Shown: positions 60,473 to 64,000 of the stretch, piece by piece | How the letters are laid out: each line of letters starts with the position of its first letter | How positions within the stretch are numbered: position 1 is the first letter of the stretch | NCBI GenBank assembly: GCA_024811115.1 | Contig: JAKOGH010000229.1 | Location: 43,170 to 107,169, forward strand | DNA: 64,000 nt | Direction of reading: 5' to 3' | Origin: Terana coerulea | Taxonomy: Eukaryota > Basidiomycota > Agaricomycetes > Polyporales > Phanerochaetaceae | Notes under the pieces: generated by a model | Database searches by the model: none | What the model saw: only the letters and a program-made list of their open reading frames with translations | Told to the model about the DNA's origin: nothing | Position numbers and translations under genes: made by a program

Positions 60473-60792
60473 TGTCAACAACAACTAGTACAACTGTACC
60501 AGGTGCGACACTCTCAACTGGGGACGGAAATAATGGTGCAGTCTCCGAGTAACTAGCTAGGGAACAGACTAGCTCGAGACTGGCTTTCTCTGTTGCAGAC
60601 GGTAGCTACTTATACATGTGTAGTCCTAAACTGTACAGTACCACCCGGTATCCTCGTGTATGTACTAGAGCGGTCCAAAACAATAGAGAAACATATGGAA
60701 ACCACGAGTATCGATGAGAGAACAATAGATAGGGGTAGAAGACAAATGGAAATGAAAAGAATACCCTAGAGACGCCCAGAAGTTCGCTGACA
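60473..60792 (-). repeat. 3' LTR of the right chromovirus copy
   Basis: 320 bp with TGTCA ... TGACA ends, reverse complement of the LTR at 1321-1639 apart from a few substitutions and small indels. It is the 3' LTR because it directly follows the chromodomain of the element at 60793-64000. Confidence 0.85.
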
Positions 60793-63700
60793 TAACCCCT
60801 CTCTAAGGATCACGTCCACGTGATCTATAGAACTCGGTGTCTCTATCCGTACGACCTATTTCCCAATTGTAGAGCCTGGAACCGATATGTCCGATGAATT
60901 GATTGACGTTGGGGCAGAACACGACGGGGGGGAATTGAATAGTCAACGGATGGGGGGCGCCCGTACGCGCTTGTAGAAAGCATCAATGAGATCTTGACAG
61001 TGGGTGAGGTTGGATCGCGGTTCCCATGTGTACTTGCGCGGACCGGTTTCGTGCTTCCATAGAACCTTGTATTTGAGAATTCCCTTGTCTAGCTTCGCGT
61101 CCAGGATTTCTTCGACCTCATGTTCTTCTTGTTCATCAATCAGATCAGGTATTTCGGGTTCGCGTGCCTGGGATTCGAAGGAGGGCTCTCGGAACAGTGA
61201 GAGCCACATCTCATTGACCGTTGGGTAGATCTTTCTCTATGCTTTGGGAAGTTCAAGCTCGTAAGCGGAGGCACCGTGTTTTTGTTTAACTTTAAACGGG
61301 CCGTAGCGCTTGTTGTCGAGCTTCTTCATTGGTCGATTGGTTGTGATGTTGGTCCCTTCAAGCCATACCAGGTCTCCGGCTTGTATTCGCGTGTCTTCCC
61401 TTCCGTCGATCATGGAAGCGTTTATCGTCTCCTATGCCAATCCGATGGCTGCCTATGTTTCCTCTCATACTGATTTCATCCGATCTACAAAGTCTCTCAC
61501 GGTTTCCTTCTTACTCCTGGTAGGGTTCGTTTCTGGAGTTAGGATGATAGCCTTTGTTAACGAAGAACGGAGTTTGTTCGGTGGAGCTGTTGGCTTTGTT
61601 GTTATATGAGAACGATGCGAGGGGTAGCCATTCGGCCCAATCAGATTGGCGGTAGTTGATGAAAAGTCGAAGATACTGTTCGACTTCAGCATTAATCCGT
61701 TCCGTCTGACCGTCGGTCTGCGGATGATAGGCCGTGGATGCGTTTGCTTTGATTCCCAGAGATTTATAGAGTTCAGATATGTACTCGTTCTTGAACTCTG
61801 CTCCTTGATCGCTAACAATTTTTCAGCGGAATGCCGTGATGGGGCGACAACATGGTCGCGCAGGATTTTGCTCCATCCTTGTGCGTTGAGCTCCGATGGT
61901 GGAGGGGATGCAGATTATCTGTTTGGAGAACATACAGACAATTACGATGATAGCATCGAATCCTAGCGACGGGGAGTGGACCAATTTTGTCGACAGAGAT
62001 GATCTCCAGGGTTGAGAGGCAATTTCGTTTGGGTGAAGCGGGCCGAGTTTGGATCCGGTGTGAACCTTGGTTTCGACAGTCAATACATCCCTCGACGTAC
62101 TTCCTAATATCCCCGCGGATGCGTGGCCACCAGTAGTTGCGTGTGATCAACTCGTGGGTCTTGTGTTGGCCTGGGTGCCCGGTGAGGTCGAGTCGTGGTG
62201 ATGCTTGATGATCTGTTCGAAGTTTCCGGTGTACGGGAACGTAGATCCGATCTTTCCAAGTAACCAATCCCTCTTCATCTTCCTTCCAGTCCATCTCCTT
62301 CTTTGCTAGCGCTATCGTAACTACTTTGTCCTTATTGGCTTTGTGCTTTTTAATGTCTACGAGCCAATTCGTAGCTGGTCCATCAAGCATGTGCTGATCT
62401 ATACTACGTAGCGATAGTTCGCGAAAGTGTTCTGGTTTTAGTACTACAATGTCTGCGTTATCGTCCTTTCCATTCTCATATCCAGCCTGTCGTGAGAGTC
62501 CATCTGCCTTTCCGTTGGTCCGACCGGCCATGCTGGCTTAAGTGATACTCGGCAAGTTCGGCACACCAGCGTGCTTGCCGTCGGTTCAGCTTCTGCGGCT
62601 TCCGGAAGTATTCCAAGTTCTTGTGATCTGTCCAGATCTCGGTTCGGCCCCATTAGGTACTGGCGCCATTCGTCAGTGCCGATAGACATGAGTTCCTTAT
62701 CGTAGAATCTCATAGTTGCGCTCGGTGGCTGTGAACGCTTTAGAGAGGAATGCGACAGGTTTCCATTTGCCCCCTGGTGTTGCTCAAGGGTTGCACCGTA
62801 GGCAAAGTCGGAAGCGTCACATTCGATTCGGAATTTGTCCTCGTCCGTGGGCATTGCTAGAACCTGAGCGAACATGCGGTTCTTGAGTTCTTTCGGGGCT
62901 TCGGCTTGCTCGGGTTCCATACGAATGTGGCATTGCCGGTGAGAGGTGAGTGGCTTCGCAATCTTGCCGAAGTCTTTGACGAATCATTGTAAAAGTTGGT
63001 GAAGCCAGAAACGCCCTGAATGTCCCGCTTGCACGCTAGGCTTCGGCCATTTCCTGACGCCTTCTACTTTGACTGGATCCATCTGGACTTGTCCTTCGGA
63101 GATGATCATGCCGAGGTACTCGATCCTGGCCGCGAATTGCACTTCTCTGCCTTGAGGTACAACTGGTGTTTCTCATTACGTCCAAGACCTGCTACAACAA
63201 CGCGCGATGTTCTTCCAGATCCTTAGTATAGATCATGATGTCGCCAGTAGACCATCACGTGTCCTTCCTGGATCAGATCTCGGAAGATGTCGTTCATCAT
63301 TGTTTGGAACGTGGCCGGCAATTGGTGAGACCGAAGAACATGACTAGGGGTTCAAAGAGTCCGCTGGTTTGGCGATGAACGCCGCTCTTCGTCGCCTTCC
63401 TTGATCCGAATGTTGTTGTAGCCCCATCTGACGTCTAGCTTTGTGAAGTACTTGGACCCTTTCAGCTTGTCTACCAGTTCCTGGATCAAAGGGAAGTGGG
63501 TAACGATTCTTGATAGTTAAATCGTTGAGCTGCGTAGTAGTCCTGCATGGTCGAAGCGAGCCATCTTTCTTTTCGACAAAGAAGAACAGAGCTGCCCAGG
63601 GTGATTTAGAAGGACAGATTCGTCCGGATCGAAGGTTCTCTTCTAGGAAGTCGTCTAGCGCTTTCTGTTCATCTAGCGTGTGAGGTACGATTTTCCTCCC

Positions 63701-64000
63701 ACCGGCGTAGCGCCCTGGCGTTAGCTCAATCGCGCGGTCCCACCGGTTGGCCCCAGAGTGAATCGAAGTTTTCTTTAGCAAAGACGCCCTTGTACTCGTG
63801 ATAGTGCTCAGGGACGAGTTTTTCGAACGGTTTCTTTGCTTTCTTTGCATTTTCTTGATTGGCCATCCATAGCCACATTGGTTTTAGCGCGACGCGAGCG
63901 CCGCCCGTTGCGACGTAGCACTGCCAGTCGAAATGAAGATTTGTTCCCCTCCTCAAAATACTTGATCATTCGGGATTCGTGCTCGCCATCCTCAATGCCA
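60793..64000 (-). mobile_element. Ty3/gypsy chromovirus pol (RT, RNase H, integrase, chromodomain), frames broken
   Basis: Reading leftwards from the window edge on the - strand: a pre-RT region and reverse transcriptase start ([46 protein letters not shown], near 63850-63500); an RNase H-like stretch (KFRIECDASDFAYGATLEQHQG, near 62840-62750); integrase zinc finger (GHPGQHKTHELITRNYWWPRIRGDIRKYVEGCIDC, near 62190-62080) and core pieces (ISVDKIGPLP); and a chromodomain at 61209-60943. Multiple single-base indels break the frame between all of these. The 5' LTR and gag are beyond 64000. It is the same family as the element at 1-1639, in opposite orientation. Confidence 0.9.

Noticed and set aside
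1..64000. CRISPR arrays, bacterial operons, tRNA or rRNA genes
   Set aside because: No regularly spaced repeats, no prokaryotic gene structure, and no tRNA box pattern or rRNA stretch that I could defend by eye.

Overview
The window looks like nuclear DNA of a filamentous basidiomycete, probably a wood-decaying agaricomycete. Genes are split by many 45-90 nt GT-AG introns. There is a CBM1-GH10 xylanase, a membrane-anchored GH17 glucanase, polypore-style F-box proteins and Ty3/gypsy chromovirus remains. I could not run a search, so every name rests on motifs read from the translations.

Layout. Positions 1-1639 hold the 3' end of a chromovirus (integrase, chromodomain, LTR) on the + strand. 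Then come a neutral trehalase (+, 2443-5199), an ATG15-like lipase (-, 7480-9049) and a vacuolar/plasma-membrane type Ca2+-ATPase (-, 9509-14300), followed by about 5 kb of gene-poor DNA. From 19.7 to 32 kb lie a damaged PEX11-like gene, CTF8 with a divergently placed alpha/beta hydrolase, a pair of related cysteine-rich secondary genes, a Rossmann-fold oxidoreductase/epimerase and a low-complexity Ala/Pro/Ser protein. From 32.6 to 52 kb is the accessory part: one F-box/LRR-like protein plus four paralogues of a second F-box family. The paralogues form two tandem pairs, one on the - strand (35.1-39.1 kb) and one on the + strand (47.2-51.7 kb). Between the pairs lie FRA10AC1, a U2 snRNA gene immediately upstream of it, and a small fungal phosphoprotein. 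Two nested non-autonomous DNA transposons, with readable target-site duplications, sit between the two + strand F-box paralogues. From 53 to 58 kb are GH17 and GH10 enzymes, followed by a truncated fifth F-box paralogue. A second chromovirus copy (-, 60473 to the window end) closes the window, so the two retroelements point their 3' LTRs at each other.

The genes do not form one pathway. Trehalase, ATG15, Ca2+-ATPase, PEX11, CTF8 and FRA10AC1 are housekeeping functions. The F-box family and the mobile elements are the fast-changing part, and GH17/GH10 are cell-wall and plant-wall enzymes.

One caution applies throughout. Many otherwise well-conserved genes carry isolated 1-2 bp indels, often in homopolymers or short repeats (ATG15, Ca2+-ATPase, oxidoreductase, F-box genes, phosphoprotein), while trehalase, GH17, FRA10AC1, CTF8 and the hydrolase read through cleanly. 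I think residual assembly errors are at least as likely as real pseudogenisation, and each affected entry says so.
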